Shown piece by piece: positions 1-13,600 of a stretch of 64,000 nucleotides of DNA (the stretch's first letter is position 1; every line of letters begins with the position of its first letter). The DNA comes from Proteles cristata cristata (lineage: Eukaryota; Chordata; Mammalia; Carnivora; Hyaenidae). The notes below the pieces were generated by a model. It made no database searches and was not told the DNA's origin. It saw only the letters and a program-made list of their open reading frames with translations. The stretch is from contig JAESUZ010000334.1 of assembly GCA_017311185.1 (NCBI GenBank), forward strand, positions 1-64,000, given 5' to 3'. The position numbers and the translations under genes are program-made.

Positions 1-895
1 GCAGGTGTGGCTTGAACAGGGCGACCTGCGGGTGACCAGCCAGAACCTGAGAAAGGCAGGGCCCAGGGGCAACAGCCTTAATCCATTTACCCATGTCCAG
101 GGTAAATTCATCGTCTATCACGTAAAAAGGTTAGAGGAAGGGGCACCTGGCTGGCTTAAGTCAGTTGAGTGTCTGACTCCTGATTTCGGCTTAGGTCATG
201 ATCTCACAGTCCGGGGTTGAGCCCCACATCGGACTCCACGCTGGGCATGGAGCCTGCTTAAGATTTTCTTTCTCTCCCTCTGCCCCTCCCCTATTCATTC
301 TCTCTCTCTCTCTCTCTCAAAGGAAAAGAAAGGTTAGAGGAAGTACGGACATAGCAAAAGTGCCTAGCACGTTGCGTGGCTTGTAGTGAGTGCTCGGTAA
401 GTGCACAGTCCTACCTCCTTCTCCAAGTAATTTCTATGCGTCTACATTACCGCTTTTCCCGCCAGCTTTACGTTGCCCTGAAGTTCTGTGCATGCGCGTC
501 TCTCCATCCCTAGACTGCGAGTCTTGAACACGGGGACGAAGCTTATTCGTCTCCGTGACTGGTGCCTAAGCACTCGGTGTCTGTGGCACTGGACTAACTT
601 TGGAAATTGCCAGGCCATAAAGAAAACCAAGACCTGTGCAGTCAGTTAACGTTGCCACTGGTAAACGCGTAATTCTTGGAAAATCACGGTTTCTGTGGTG
701 TCGGCAATGACTTCACAGGTTATTGAGGGGAACTGAAGATACAAGTAGGCGCACGGGCTTCCAGAACTTTCTGCGCCCCCACCCCCCACTGGAATGAAAA
801 GACAAAGAGACTAGAGGACCACAGGTGGTAGGGACGTGTGGCAGGGCCGCCAGCAGCGCTTCCAGAGATGCAGGGCCTCTGCGCCCGCAGCCTAC
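1..895 (-). other. GREB1 intron 25, donor-proximal part
   Basis: This is intron sequence downstream of exon 25. It holds one SINE (141-328). No exon, RNA gene or other repeat was recognised in the rest. Confidence 0.8.
141..328 (+). repeat. Feliform tRNA-Lys SINE with target-site duplication
   Basis: Diverged head GGGCACCTGGCTGGCTTAAG, AGGTCATGATCTCAC and a CT-rich tail ending in CAAAGGAAAAG. A perfect 15-bp duplication AAAGGTTAGAGGAAG flanks it at 126-140 and 329-343. Confidence 0.95.
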
Positions 896-1038
896 CTGGT
901 AGCGGGGGTGGAAGCCCATGTACTGGTGGCATTGCTCGCAGTGGTGGTACGTGTTGTAGGCCGCGTACTTGGACAGCCTCATCCGCGCTGTCTGACGCCG
1001 CACGTAGAGCTCCTCTGGCTTCCGGGATGTCCCCCTGT
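896..1038 (-). CDS. GREB1: GREB1 coding exon 25
   Basis: Codons 1435-1482, 143 nt. The acceptor is TTTGCTGCAG and the donor CAG|GTAGGC; it enters after one base of a codon and leaves in phase 0. It encodes the basic stretch [15 protein letters not shown] followed by [17 protein letters not shown]. The CEQCH (1468-1472) and nearby histidines could bind metal, which is inferred from spacing alone. This is the last exon in the window; the next one, expected to continue with LYESTLH in the human protein, was not found in bases 1-895. Confidence 0.97.
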
Positions 1039-4000
1039 CTGCAGCAAACCCCAGCATTACAGAGCCGCGGGGGCCAGAACAAGTATTCTCTCCACTGCCT
1101 GCCCGGAGTGAAGGGGACTGAAAGGCCGTAATGGGATTTTGTGCGACGCCACCTGCCTGGGCCCCGAGGTGACTCGGCTGGTCAGAAACAACAGAGATTC
1201 AGCGGGAGAAACCAAAGACCAATGTTCACAAGGGGTCTTACTGATGGACCCACAAGTATCTCATAAGCACATATTTAAGGAGTCGCCACATGACAAGGCA
1301 AATGGATTGCCAACTTCATATGCAGACCTGCGCGCGGAGGAATTCCCTCTTTTTTCAAAAGGACTTCGCAAGTTGAAGACTTTAACACTAAAGACTGGTC
1401 TATGTGAAGGATCGTTCGGTGAGATGGTTCTAGGAAGATACAGTTACTGGTTTCACGTGGAGACTGGTGAGGATCCTCCTAACCTTTCCACCCACCACAC
1501 TCTTCTAGTCGGTGCTTAACTATCATTCTGGCCACTAATATCCGATGTTTGTGGAAGGCGACCCTGAAGGCCTACAAGGTCATCATACTGTGAAAGTCGG
1601 TGGTCCTCGAAGGAGGAGGGAGAAAACAAGACACTGAGGGCAGAGAGGGAAATGGGTGCATTTCACGATGACAACACAAATTCATAAATAAACATCCGTG
1701 TCTTTTATTCTCTCTTAACCAGAACCTTGAGGACATTCGGACGGTGACAACCCACCAGGACCATACACATCACGGTCAGCACACGCTGAGCTACGAGCCT
1801 GCTCTTCCTTACCCGGTGGGTCAGTGACCTCAGTTCCCTACCAGGCACTGCCGACCCAGCACCACACGACTGAGGTCATCACCAACATAGTTCAGCCTGG
1901 CCCTTTGAGAGGCTCGACTCCGGACTCTGGAAGACGGTAGAACAAGGGATCTGGAAGTCTCACCTTCGCTCTTCATGCTCTGAAGGTGGGAACATATCAG
2001 ACTGGCATCTTCATATTTCGGGTCATGAACAATGTAGTCAAAAGGCAACTTCTTAAACAGCTCCAGGTCTGGCCAGGGGTCACTGAGCTGCAGGTAATGC
2101 CAGTCGGATTCCTCTCTGAGGTCTGTAAGATTGTTGGAAACACAAACAGGTGACAAACTAGGAAGTGAGAATGACTAATTTTTTTTTTTTTTTTTTAGTT
2201 TTTAAAAATGCTTTTGTATTTTATTTTTGAGAGAGACAGAGCGTGAGCAGGGGAGGGGCAGAGAGAGAGAAAGACAGAATCCAAAGCAGGCTCCAGGCTC
2301 TGAGCTGTTAGCACAGGGCCCGATGCAGGACTTGAACGCATGAACCATGAGACTGTGACCTGAGGCGAAGTTGGATGCTTAACCGACTGAGCCACCCAGA
2401 TGCCCTGAGAATGATTGATTTTTAAATGTGTCCAAGGGCGATGCTTGTGGTAGAGCTGTCACTGAGTCTACGGGCTACTGGGGGGTGTTACTGTATCTCG
2501 AAAGCTTCTGGAACATAGCTCACTCTCAGGATTGTTCTAAGGAGGCAAGAGGTGGCTCTGTGTCTACGTCTTAACCAGAAAACCAGCCTATGCTGTGTTT
2601 CCCAGGAGATGGGTTTACTTTCCTAGCTCCCACACTGTCTTCAGCCCCTTCCAATACCCTATGCTTGCTCTGCGCTTCCCACCAGCACCATCCCCCGCAT
2701 ATGTAGGCTCCCAATGCCAATGGAGCCTAACACAGCTCTCGTTCTTGTCTTAGATCTAAAGGCCACTCAGCCAATATGGCCACCTGCTGTCACAGCACCT
2801 CTAGACAACCTCTTCTAAGTGTTCCTCCTTTCTGAGTGCCAACACCACTCATGGCCCAAACTCCATCTTTACATTAGCCCATATCATCTTACATCATAGC
2901 TGGTGTCGTCTATTTTTTTTTTTAATGTTTTATTTATTTCTAGGAGAGAGAGAGAGACAGCGTGAGCAGGGGAGGGTCAGAGAGAGAGGGAGTCACAGAC
3001 TGAAACAGGCTCCAGGCTCTGAGCTGGCAGTCAGCACAGAGCCCGATGCAGGGCTCGAACCCACGAACTGCGAGATCATGACCTAAGCGAAAGTCGGACA
3101 CTTAACCGACTAAGCCACCCAGGCACCCCGCTGGTGTCGTCTATGATGCACACACTAAATGCTCGCTGGCTCAAAAAGCAAAACTATCTAGTTGGTCCAA
3201 CTCAAATTATGTAACATATTGGTTTTATATCTAGGATACGTACATATGGGCAGAGTACCTGTCTAGAAGAAAGAGAAGAAAGGGAAGGAGGGAGGGGAAG
3301 AAAGGAAGAAGAGAGGCATGTTTATTGCATATTTAGTAGGTGCTCAAGGCTTCATATGTAGAGCATCATTCAATCTTCACAATGCCCCGTAAAACAGAAA
3401 TTACTCATGTTTTGCCAGAGCAAACCAAGGCAATAAGAGAGCATCTGAGAAAATGGGCTTTGAAGTTTTTTTTTTTTTAATGTTTTTTTGTTTTTTTTTC
3501 TAGGAGAGGAGAGAGAGACAGCGTGAGCAGGGGAGGGTCAGAGAGAGAGGGAGTCACAGACTGAAACAGGCTCCAGGCTCTGAGCTGGCGGTCAGCACAG
3601 AGCCCGACGCGGGGCTCGAACCCACGAACCGCGAGATCATGACCCAAGCGAAAGTCGGACGCTCAACCGACTAAGCCACCCAGGCGCCCCGGGCTTTGAA
3701 GTTTTTAACAAAGCTGGGTTCAAATCCTGTCGTCATCATTGAGATAGCCAAGTGAGGACACAGAGACTCAATAGGAGAGCTGATTTTCATCTGAAATAAA
3801 GTTCCAAACTGTGTGTGTGTGTGAGGTGGGTAGTGTGAAAGCTCAGAGGTGGGATCAAGAGCCTCTCTCCTTTTCCTTCAAAGGAAAGGCCAAGGGCTGG
3901 ATGGGCTGCCTTGGTTTCAAATTGTCTTCAAGTCAAAACTCAAACATGGTCAAGAGCATCGAAAGAAGTGATGTGTTTGCAAATGGCGGGACTTTCTTCT

Positions 4001-7000
4001 AAGGCTGAATAATATTCCACTGTGTGTATACACCACACTTTTCGTTACCCCTTCCCCTGCTGATGGCCATTTATCCATCAATGGACAACGTATGTTTGCT
4101 TGTGTATCTTGCTTACTGTGACTAACACTGCAATGAACATGGTAACTGTGAATATGTTAACTAGCTTGACTGTAGTGGTGATTTCACAACGTACACGTGT
4201 ATCAAATCATCAGGTTGTACACTTCACATGTAAACAATAAAAATAAGTTTAAAAAGTACCACTCAGCTGCAGCGCAACTTACTGGTTGCCTTTCTCCTGA
4301 TGCAAATTTTAATTCCCAAAGCAACGGACTCCTTCAGCAGACCAAGTTTACGAGCCACTGAAGGTAAGTATGTAGAGGCAATGGAGCATAAAACAGCTGC
4401 TCAGAGAGAGTCTTACCTTAACCAAGGGAAATTCTGTTCCATGAATAAGGAGAAAAGGCTTTCCCCCCACATATCACATACTTGGATTTTGCCTTACGAT
4501 ATTGACCTATGTACTCAGCTGTGTGAGTGGGGATCTCCCCAGTGGGATAAATTTCGAGTACTTTCGAAGGCAGCAACCAAATCCAGTTCAGTTCCAGCTC
4601 TGCCATCTCCCAGCTGGGCTCCTGAACATGGTACTTATCAGGAAATAAGCAATTATTCTCATGGTGACGTGCAGACAATTAAATGTGGCAATTCCTGTAA
4701 AGTGTCCACACACTGCCTGGCCCTTGGAAGATACTCCGTAAACAGCGGTTATTTTTGGTGGAGTAATTCTATCCCCATGGAGGCCTCCCAGGCACTATTC
4801 TGATATTGAGCAAGATGACCGCAGACAAGGGAGAGAGAAGAGCACCCCAAGGCCCCGGGAGTGAGTGTAGTCACTGATCTGAGAATTCCATCTGGAGGGC
4901 AAAAGACACAAAGTCGCTTGAGAAACCGATGAAAGACGATTCCAACCCCAAGTGTCACCAACACGCGACTCACTGATATTGATCTCTTCTTCATCGTAAA
5001 CATCCACTTCCGTCAGCCGGATGAGCATTCTGGACAAAATGCTGAGGAACTGCAGGTAGGCACCCGTCTTCCCAACCTGTGAAGACATTAAAATTGGAGC
5101 CCGCGGTCAGCATGCACTGTCTACGTGCAGGCACTGGCCGGGGCACTGGACCCACCTCATGCCACCCATCTCTTTCAGAGACGTCACCTAATTAAAGTGA
5201 GAGCCCGGGGGATGCAAAACCATTTAGGGGGAAACATGGCCTCAAGAAGCACAGCAGGCCACAGAGGAACTTTGTGAGCAGCAGGCCCGCCTGCTTATAA
5301 AACATGGCAATGAGTCTCTAGTTTTAATCAGCCACATTTTGTTTAATGTTTTTTATTTTACTTTGAGAGAGAGACAGAGAGCAAGTGGGGGGGGGGGGAC
5401 AGAGAGAGAGAGGGAGACACAGAATCCGAAGCAGGCTCCAGGCTCAGAGCTGTCAGCACAGAGCCCATGCAGGGCTCAGACCCACAGACTGTGAGATCAT
5501 GACCTGAGCCGAAGACGAACACTTAACCGACTAAGCCACCAGGCGCCCCATAATCGGCCACATTTTCTAAGCTGTTAGAAACAGAACTTCAGGGACACCT
5601 GGGTGTCTCAGTCGGTTAAGCATCCGACTTCAGCTCAGGTCATGCGATCTCATGGCTTGTGAGTTAGAGCCCTGTGTTGGGCTCTGTGCCAACAGCTCAG
5701 AGCCTGGAGCCTCCCTTGGATTCTGTGTCACCCTCTCCCTCTCCCCCTCCCCTGCTTGTGCTCTGCCTTTCTCTGTCTCTCAAAAATAAATAAATGTTAA
5801 AAAACATTAAAAAATATGTCTATAGTAAGAGAATAAAATCTTAAGATATAAAAGGTTGGTATCTCATTTCTCCTCTCCTAAGACCAGGTAAAGAAATAAA
5901 ATTATTCTTCTCTTCTTCCTGCTCTTCCTTCTTGTATCCTAAAGTCCTTGTTCCCTCAGCCCAGAAGCAGGCTAGCTCGTTATGAATCTTAGTTCATTTT
6001 GGTCCCAGTTGGCGAAATGGGCCCTGTGAGCCAACCCTCCATCCTGTTATTCTGGGAATGTGCTTTCCGAGTTCTAGGCTCAATGCCTGGTTTGTAGCTT
6101 GCGCTCAACAAATGTTGATGAACAGAAATGACGTAAGGAAATATGAAATACGACTGGGGAAACCTTCAGAGAAAATATTTGTGATATGTGTGACAGAGGA
6201 TTAAAATCTGTAATCTCCAAAGAACTCCTGCAAAGCAAAAGGAAAATGTCAGATGCCTGAAGGAAAGTAAACGGGAGAAACAGTGCAGAAAATCCCTGTG
6301 AAAGCCAAAGCAGTGACAAAAAATATAAAAGAACATATTCAACCTTAATAAAACTATAATACACTATGTTTCACCTATCAAATAGGCAAAAGTTTTGAAG
6401 ATTGAAATATCCAATAACATGACAGTGTGGAGAAGCTAGAACCCCTTTTTCAAGTTTATAAAAAGTTAACAGGGGCGCCTGGGTGGCTCAGTCGGTTAAG
6501 TGTCTGACTTTGGCTCAGGTCATGATCTCACGGTTCAGGAGTTCAAGTCCCACGTCGGGCTCTGTGCTGACAGCTCAGAGCCTGGAGCCTACTGCGGATT
6601 CTGTTTCTCCCTCTCTCTCTGCCTCTCCCCTGCTTGCGCTCTCTCTCTCTCTTCCCTCAAAATAAATAAACATTAAAAAAAAATTTTTTTTAAAGCTAAC
6701 ATATGCTCCTGTAGAAATTCTAGAACCACACAGTGACAATGAAAGCAAATGTTCACAAATCCTGGTCTCTCTCCAGGTAACAATCCAGGGGCAGTGTTGC
6801 CAAGGATTTTTTTGGTATTTTCACACACAGAATCATATGCATACACACTGATGTTTTCTTTTTCTAACTGATATTACACTATGCACGTATCATTCTGTAA
6901 CTTCATTTTTTTAATTTAAATATCTTAAATCTCAGTCCCGGTAGACAGGCCTCTATCTCCAACTTCCCATGGCTGAGTTAACTGCATGACACAATTGCGC

Positions 7001-7561
7001 CCAAATTTACTCAATGGAATTTAACTCATTTCCAGTTGGTAAATGATTCTAAAATGAACGTTCTTACATGAATTTTTGGGGGATTTGTATTTCTTGGACC
7101 AGATTCATCGTAAGGAAATTAATACACTGGGTCGGAAGGTAGCACATCCTGCATTGTGACAGTGGCAGTATTGATGGGGACAGAAATGTAAAGGAATAAC
7201 TAGTAGACATGCTTTCTACAGTCAGGCCGTGCCTGGGAGCCATGATTCTCCCGCTCAATGCTCACATTTCTGACATCGTTCTCAGTGAAGACACCGAGAC
7301 ACACCGAAGGCTGGATCCTACACAGGGTGTCGGGTGAGCCTGGAGGCTGAACTAGACCGCAGGCCAGAGCCCGCCCTGCAGCCCAGCACGGTTCTGACCA
7401 AGACCCTTCTGAGACCTGACAGCGTCTTCCTCACCCACTCCGACACTTGGCAGGTGTCTGCCATTGTTAGACAAGTGAAACAGCCTTTCGTTGTTAGGAA
7501 ACCACAGTGAGGTGAGAGTTGGGATAGGGACAGGCCACCAAAATCTTCCGGCGCAGAACCT

Positions 7562-7612
<51 letters not shown>

Positions 7613-10600
7613 CTAACTAGCACAGACTGGCCATGGGCCCCAGTGAAATAAGATGGGAAAAGCAGAGTCACAGCCGGAAGGAGAAGTGCCCTGTCTCCAC
7701 GTCACGCAGGCAAGACCCTGAGGTCAGAGGGTGGAAGTCCGCCAGCCATGGGAGTGCGGGGGGCAGGGCTCGGCCTCCATCCAGCGGCCCCCGACAGGGT
7801 CAGCTGTGCCGGCGGCGGCCCCACCCCCGCCCCGTGGTGAGACCCCGAGAACCCCCACGGGGCCCAGGCCCCGCAGGGCGGCACCCACCTGAGGGGGCCC
7901 GCTGAGCAGCAGCCTCCGCGGGTGGAAGCTGTCCACGCGGCCCTCGGCACGGTTGCCGTAGTCCATGTGGCTGGGCCGGGGCACCGTCCACTGCCGGTAG
8001 TACAGGGACTGCTCCGTGGACGTCATCGTCTTGCTGAGCTGTGGGCGGAAGGCGCTGGCCCACATGACCGAGCGGGCGGGCAGCAGCGAGGCGGCCTTGG
8101 GCAGGCCGCTGCTGTCGGTGGCCGTGACCATGTCGTACGCCAGCTTGGGCAGGAAGACGATGGGCGGCTGGCGGCAGGCCTTGGTCAGGGAGCACTGGGG
8201 GCCCTGTGGGGCGAGCGCACCGGCGGCGGGTGCCGCGGACGAGGATGACAGCTGGGGGGACGCCGGAGGGACCGACCCCTGGGCGCCCCGCTGGCTGGGC
8301 CTCGGGCCGGAGTCGGGCTGGGCGGCCCGCCCGGGGCTGTGCCTGCTGACGACCGTTGGCGGCGGCCCCCGGCTGGCGTGGGGCCTCTGTCTCTCCCCGG
8401 GGGCCCTGCCCTCGTCTGACGAGCCGCAGGGCTGCGGTGACCGGGGCCGCTCCCCCTGCGAGGGGGGCCCGGGCTGAGCCGAGGACTCACCGCACGGTGC
8501 CGAGCCTGGGGACGGATGCGCCGGTCAGTCACGTCCCTCGAGAAAGAGCCCACCCTTCCTGCGTCAGCAGCGCAAACCACCTGCACTTGACAATCACGGG
8601 ATTCTCCTCACCGAAACCCCACCTCTGGCTAAACATCGACTCATTTGTCCCGTGACAACGCCAAGACTTGCTGAAGGGACAGAGCGGGTGTCACTTCAGC
8701 CTGCACCCACCCCAGCGCCCTCAGGAGCCTCTCCTTCGCAGCCCCCTGACCTGATCTGTTGCACAACACCTGCCTTCAGGGCTCAAGCTACACTCATGCC
8801 CCGGGCACATGTCCCCCGGGGATGCCTCATCCTCCTAGACCCTCGCCGAGCTCACAACTCACCCCTGCACCAGGGCAGTGGTGGCTTCTAGTTTGTACTG
8901 GCAGCAACACTTGGTGGGCTTTCCCCAAACACTGGCCTTACTTAGCTCGTAGAAGGATTCGGGGGGGTGGGGAGCGATGTGCATGCAGCCCGCACAGCAG
9001 CCACTCACATAGGGTCTGTCCTCTGCCCCTCCCCCACACGGAGCACATGGAGACCTTGGGGAGCGTGGTCAGCTGGGCACACGTCATCCCAGCCAGGCGC
9101 GCCCGGGCCCGCAGGCCAGCTCACAGCAGACGGAGCCCTGCGTGGCTGTGTCAACTGTCCTTCCCCAGGAGACGGCGTGGAGAGCAGACAGACTAAGGGA
9201 GGCCTGCACCCTACTCACCACACCACACGGGCAACCTCCCCTCCGGATCGGAGCCCCCCAGCAAGGGCCTACCACTCAACCCCGCAGCGCGCACCTGGGG
9301 CCCTTACGGGCTCTCACCGAGGGAGGCCATGGGCACTGGCCAGTCCCCCTCCGCGGAAGGCCTGACTCTTGCTGAAATACCTCGTCGCCCTCAGACAAAG
9401 CACTTAGCGCGACTGGCTCAGGGTCGACGGATGAGCCGAAGTCCAGATATGGGGAGGCTGTGAGGGGCCTGGGCTCCTGGCCTGGTCAAAGGGGACAGAT
9501 GGGCCCAAAGCACCCACTTCCCTAGTGAGGCCGGCCTCGGAGGACCCGGAAGACGGATGCCCACACGGACCTTCCTCTCCATCCACCCCAGACCTCAGAT
9601 GCTCTGTCCCCGCTTGAATCCAGGGGCACTTCCAGTCTAAGATGAGACACCCCGCCACCCAGGTCCCCACCCGGACTCGTGGGGCTGTGGCCAAGGCTCA
9701 CCACCCTGGGCCTCCAGTCCTTCTTCTCTGAAACGTATGGGTTATACCTAAGGGCCACGAGAAGCATCTCGTCAGAGACCCCTACGCCCTCAGGACGCTC
9801 TGAGGAGGCCTGATTAGGGAAGTCATCTGGCCTGACTGAAGAACTCCAGGAGGCTAGAGGCCAGCTCCCAGCCTGGACCCTCTTCTCCTGAGGACACTGC
9901 ACGGACCAATGTGCCCCCAGAACCTTCTAGAAAGCCGTCAGGCCAGGACTGGGGAAGAACAAAGCACCACTCCTCTCAATTCTGGATAGCACAGATTCAT
10001 TCACTCACCCATTCGCCAGCTCCACCCCAGGGTCCCGGCTCCCTATGCTGTTAGGTGGACACTGGAGGTTGCCGCACTTGGCTTTGCTGAGTGACCCGAG
10101 CCGAGAAGTAGGTCTGCCTTGTGCCACAGAGCTGCAGACCCACACGGACAAGGCCTCGTTCGGACCCCCTCTGGGCATGACTGTGGGGAGACCCCCACGC
10201 ATGAGCTGTGTGAGGAGGGGCAGGAGACAGGAAGGTGCTCCAACCCCCACAGCTACGCCCTGACCGCGGCCAGGCGCCCACCCGCCCACTCTCTGGGGCC
10301 CAAGCACCACACACACTTGCACAGCCTGAGCCTCCTCCGTCCGGAATATCTTCCCTTTCCAAAGAGACCCAAAGGCCAGCCGCCCTTGAATCCTGCGATC
10401 AGTGTGCCAAAATCTGCCCCCAGCGGACACAAAGTCTCCTCTTCCTGTATAACCGTCACGCTTCACGCGTGACCACGTGTGCACCGACGATAAGGTGGCC
10501 TCTGTGGTCACACAATGTGGTTTAAGAGGAACGACAGACTCCCAGAGAGCGACTCTGTTTCCAATCTTCCAATGCCCTGACCCAGATGCAAGGTCGGTTC

Positions 10601-13600
10601 TCGGTAACAGTTGCGGCAGGAAGGCCAGCAATAGCGTGTGCCGCATGCCAGTCCTGACGCTCCCGGACACGAGTGTCCCTCAGGCAGAGACTGGGCATCC
10701 GACCCCCCTTCCCCGCTGTCTGGGTCTGGGGCTCAGGGACCATCTGCTGCCGTTTGCTGCTTCTCCTCAGGCTCAACCAGCCCTCCTCGCCTCACCCCTC
10801 TCCTCCCCAAGGGTGCGGGGGGGGGTCCCCCAAGCCAACAGCTGCTTGCGGTGCGGCCAGGGGACGCCACCCGGCACCGGCCACCGAGGAGGGCGGCGTC
10901 CGGGATCTCCCGGGAACGCCGAGGTCCTGCCCAAACCCCTTGCGTCCCAGAGCCCAATCCAGAAACAACTACTCCCTGAGGAAGCCCGGTTCTTCCAAGA
11001 CTCCCCTCTCTTCCAGTTCTAGGAGAAAATACAGGATCCCTTTCCGTTCCCTGAAATCTCCAAAGCAACACCCCAGCGCGCACGCTTTCCCACCTGGGGA
11101 CTTACCGGAGGCTTTGGAGGAGAGGGAGGAAGCCGCCGAGTCGTGCGAGCTGGACCTCTCCCGCTTCACCGGGCTCCTCTTCTCCGCAGCGGGGCCTGTT
11201 CGAGACACACGCTCACTGAAAGCGCCCCCGATCCCCATCTCGTGTGCTCACCCAGCTCTTCCCAGTTTGCAAAGTGTGCCCCACCAGCATCCATCCGTCC
11301 ATCCACCCCCGCAGCGAACATCTTCCAGGCGCCCACCTCTGCGGGAGCCCCGAGGAGGCAGACGGGGAGGGCACAGGGCAGGCCACGGGGTGCTCACGGC
11401 TCATGCCGTGCGCTGCCGCTGTGAGGGAGCATAAGGGGTACAGAGACTTGGGGGCGGGGGGCCAGGCTCCTGCCCAGCATGGGGAAGCAGGAGCGGGCGA
11501 GCAACATCCTGGAAAGGGGGACCCAGCCTGAGCCCTGAGGGGCCAGCAGGGGTTTCTAGGTGAAGCCCAGAGGCGGTGGGGGGTGGCGGGGAGGAACCTC
11601 AAAGCCACAGGGAGAGCCTCCGTGTGGCCCAGACGTGACGAGAGCAGAGCACAGCCAGGGACCCCCTGCGAGTGACCGACAGCACGGGGCACAGCGTGGC
11701 AGGGGCTGGGGGAGCAGAGACTAGAGAGGTAGGCTGTCCAGAGTGTGGATTCACCCCCTGGGCAACAGGCAGTTTAAAGTCAGGGTCATGGTCGCGTCTG
11801 TGAACGGAAGCCACGAGTCCGCACGGCAGGCCTCCTACTGTCCGTCCCACAGGCGAGCCGTCCAAGGCCACGACGTGTCCCACATCACCGAGCTGGCAGA
11901 CGGAGCATGAAGAGACCCCTGGCCGCCCGGCCCTGCTTTGAGCTCACCCCGCTATGCCGCCCACCCACAACCACTTGGCGGGTTTGTATCAACAACAGCT
12001 TTGTCTTGTTTCTTGCTGGGCTGCTGTATACCATGGGGCTGCATTTTCAGGTCTTGAAAGGAAACAGGGCCCTTCTCATACATCTTGGGAACGGATATAT
12101 CCTGCTGATCCACACAGAGACCAGCGAGTGGATCTAATCCCAGAAGGCCACCAACGAGTCCAACAGACCATGAACTTGAGTCCTACGCAACCTCAATTTT
12201 CCTTCCTCTTCTCTAAGAACTCCAGAGCTACGAAGAAGCCATCGGGACCTCCTTTTCTCACACCACCCAAAAGGAGGAGGGGGAGAGAGAGCACAATCTG
12301 CAGTCAACGAGGGATCTGTCACTCTCTTCGAAGATATATCTAGACAGCTCTCATCAGAGCCACCAAGGCCCAGCCGGGCTCCCGGGCCACGGCCATCTAG
12401 ACAGTGCGGGCCACGCGCCCCAGGGCGGCAGGTGGGGCAGACCCGCCCCTTCTCCGCGCACCTTCCATCCCCGGCTCCTCATCCTCGTTGTCTGTACTGC
12501 TCAGCTTCTCGGCATCGCTCTCCAAGGGCTCGCTCCGGGCCGCCTTCTCCAAGGGAGCCTCGCGGCTCACAAAGTAAGCAGCCAGGCCGAGCTCCTGCTC
12601 CAACGCTGTTCTCACCAAGCAGGCGGAGTTTATCAGACGCAGGTCACAGTACCTCAGAGACCTGGAGGGAAACAGACGGGGTCTACTGAGTGTCTTCTAA
12701 AACGAAGGCTGTGCTCCGGGCGCTGGGAGAAATGGCGACTGGGACCAGCACCCTGCCCCTTCTTTAGGACCCCAGGACCTGTATAAGGAAGAGAGCAGAC
12801 AGCATTACGGTGAGCCCTTGGCCACCTCGTCTGTTTAATGTTAAATCTCTTGGGGTACCCACTGCGTATTCGGCCCTGTCCTGCGCGTCATCAAAAGAGC
12901 GCTTTCAGGCCAGAAGAAAAAGCAGGCTTGAGCCCTGGCTCTGCCACTTCCTGGGGCCAGAACCTTCCACAAGCTGGGCGACTTGTTGCAGGCTCAGGCT
13001 TTTTTCATCTGAAAGGGGAGAATGCACAGTGATAGCCATCTAAGTGCACTGTTCAAGGGCTCTGCCCTAAGTGGACATTTAATTATTCCATCAACACTTA
13101 AAACGTGCCCAGGACGGAGTTAGATGCCAGGGGTCGGATGGCAATTAAATCATTGCCATATTAGAAATAACGGGTCTGTCTGGAAAGACAGACAGCAGCA
13201 AGCAACGCAAGAGGCAGGGGAGCGGGCCCAGGGGACAGGCCAACGCAGGGCATGGGTTACTTGGCGGAAACAGCAAAGCGCCTGGAGAGAGAGAGGCAGA
13301 TGTGGGTTCCTATCAGGCTCTACAAACTCAGCAAATGACTTTCCATTGGCTCTTCTACAAAACAGGACAATGATGCTGTTGTTGTGAGGAGTAAACGCCG
13401 TGTTGAAAGTCTAGCACAGGGCGTAATGTGAAGAAGGCACTCGGTAAACTCTTGTTCAAATTTAAGATCGCTTAGAACACAACCTTAGTCCTCAGGGAGT
13501 TGAGGAACGGAAGAACTAACCCCTGTGAAAAGCGACAACCAAGGTCAAACGTTTTGGAGCCCCCTTGACCTGGCCCGTGAGGACGCTGCATGCAGTGGCC

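Larger units (their letters stand above)
2123..4973 (-). other. GREB1 intron 23
   Basis: A repeat-rich intron with three SINEs (2180, 2914, 3471), a purine-rich GGAA tract and two L1 scraps near 4.0-4.25 kb. The remaining bases show nothing recognisable. Confidence 0.85.
5077..7888 (-). other. GREB1 intron 22
   Basis: Holds SINEs at 5341, 5592 and 6472, old L1 remains at about 6.1-7.1 kb and a GT microsatellite at 7565. Bases 5820-6060 and 7140-7560 show nothing clear. Confidence 0.85.

Noticed and set aside
10673..11434. A 253-codon plus-strand frame in a GC-rich intron
   Set aside because: It overlaps coding exon 21 on the other strand, shows no recognisable domain, and GC-rich DNA has few stops.
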